Below, piece after piece: positions 5,577-6,186 of a stretch of DNA of 6,186 nucleotides. The notes under the pieces are model-generated. The model did not search any database. It worked only from the letters and a program-made list of their open reading frames with translations, and was not told the origin of the DNA. The DNA is from JBBRMU01 sp038230655 (GTDB taxonomy: Bacteria; Patescibacteriota; Microgenomatia; UBA1406; GWC2-37-13): positions 1-6,186 of the forward strand of contig JBBRMU010000039.1 of NCBI GenBank assembly GCA_038230655.1, given 5' to 3'. The translations under genes and the position numbers were made by a program. Each line of letters opens with the position of its first letter. The stretch's first letter is position 1.

Positions 5577-6186
5577 TTAATTTCAGGTTTTTGAGCTCTA
5601 TTCCTATCCTGCCATGAGATAAGCCTAATACTTGGAATAAGAAAGGATACGATTGCACCAGTTGTTACAAAAATAAGAGCCATTAACATTGCTTGTTGAG
5701 ATGAGGTGACAAATGCGTCTTTTACGTCATGACTAATAGCTTCGGTAAGTGGGTTGTCAATTGATTGTTGGATTTTGTGATTATTTTCAATAGAGATATT
5801 TTGAATATTTTGGATGACAGAACTTTTCATAGAACTGGGTATCATACCATCATTGTTTATACGATTTGTAATATTCGGATTGATAGTTCCAGCCAAGACA
5901 ACACCGATAACGGCAATACCAATACTTGTTCCTACCTGTCGGATTGCAGAGTTTGCAGCTGAAGCTTCTCCTGCTAAATAAGGGGGTACTGATGAGAGAA
6001 TGATATTTGTCAACTGTGAAGAGGTCATCCCAATCCCAACTCCGAAAATAATCAGTGCGGGAGCCAGTGAAAAGTTTGTTGCTGATGTACTAATCGACTG
6101 GGTTAATAGATAAATACCGATAGCAAGCATAAACATGCCTCCTGTTACAACCCACTTCGGATTAAATTTTGAGGCCAAAATACCAG
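5573..6186 (-). CDS. DHA2-family (EmrB/QacA-like) MFS efflux transporter, C-terminal part only
   Basis: This is the last ~204 residues of a proton-driven drug/H+ antiporter. The frame is open through the right edge, so the N-terminal majority (about ten helices if it is a 14-helix DHA2 protein) is outside the window. The TTG codon at 6176-6178 is simply an internal Leu. Counting from that Leu, hydrophobic helices lie at about 9-29, 37-58, 79-98 and 162-184. The family-typical stretch runs from 'GVGIGMTSSQL' (46-56) through 'LAGEASAANSAIRQVGTSIGIAV' (68-90), with Arg80. A polar loop of about 60 residues separates the last two helices, as is usual in DHA2 proteins. The basic cytoplasmic tail ends 'RNRAQKPEIN'. 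The stop TGA is followed by an in-frame TAA three codons later. The substrate cannot be told. Its position before a sensor kinase suggests, but does not show, an envelope-stress or antimicrobial-response link. Confidence 0.88.
   Translation of the reverse strand, partial: GILASKFNPKWVVTGGMFMLAIGIYLLTQSISTSATNFSLAPALIIFGVGIGMTSSQLTNIILSSVPPYLAGEASAANSAIRQVGTSIGIAVIGVVLAGTINPNITNRINNDGMIPSSMKSSVIQNIQNISIENNHKIQQSIDNPLTEAISHDVKDAFVTSSQQAMLMALIFVTTGAIVSFLIPSIRLISWQDRNRAQKPEIN

Noticed and set aside
5765..5962. 65-codon plus-strand open frame
   Set aside because: Antisense to the MFS transporter in a conserved part of that protein; a shadow frame.
6176..6178. TTG as start of the MFS gene
   Set aside because: The frame continues through the window edge and the protein has only the last four helices of the family, so this is an internal Leu codon of a gene cut by the edge.
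1..6186. Alternative genetic code with UGA as glycine
   Set aside because: Glycine is written with GGN throughout, there is no internal TGA in long frames, and reading through the three TGA stops adds only one or two codons before TAA.

Overview
The window comes from an AT-rich bacterium. It is most likely a member of the Candidate Phyla Radiation (Patescibacteria), but this rests on protein style rather than a marker gene. The TruB has the short 'YAGRLDP..EG' and 'KKRKEYE' wording typical of that group. The histidine kinase has an H-box of the 'ASHQLR-PLTAIKWFTE' type that is very common there. A class F sortase, small genes and a Gram-positive-like cell surface also fit. UGA is a stop here (three genes end in it and no long ORF needs it as Gly), so the code-25 lineages of that radiation are excluded.

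Layout. Positions 1-729 (+) hold the 3' part of a tRNA pseudouridine-55 synthase (truB), cut by the left edge. Positions 1005-1901 (+) hold a two-gene unit: a tiny secreted, low-complexity protein with an exceptionally strong ribosome binding site, then a complete class F sortase. The sortase start codon lies in the stem of a long hairpin. Positions 1902-2104 are a convergent gap. Everything from 2105 to the right edge is on the minus strand. In transcription order it is a truncated DHA2-type (EmrB/QacA-like) MFS exporter, a CHASE4-HAMP-PAS hybrid-free sensor histidine kinase with its own good sigma70-type promoter, a membrane-anchored sortase-fold protein with no cysteine at all, and a small DUF4112 membrane protein.

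How the genes may work together. The plus-strand pair looks like a surface-protein module: an abundant secreted peptide carrying an LPxTG-like pentapeptide (APNTG, followed by E) near its end, next to the transpeptidase that could process it. The minus-strand genes look like envelope sensing and membrane functions: efflux pump, extracytoplasmic sensor kinase, catalytically dead sortase relative, DUF4112. The most noteworthy points are the cysteine-free sortase homologue close to an intact sortase, the substrate-like minimal protein, and hairpins that cover the translation starts of both sortase-family genes. The idea that these form one regulated surface system is inference. No response regulator, mobile element, CRISPR array, tRNA or rRNA gene was seen.
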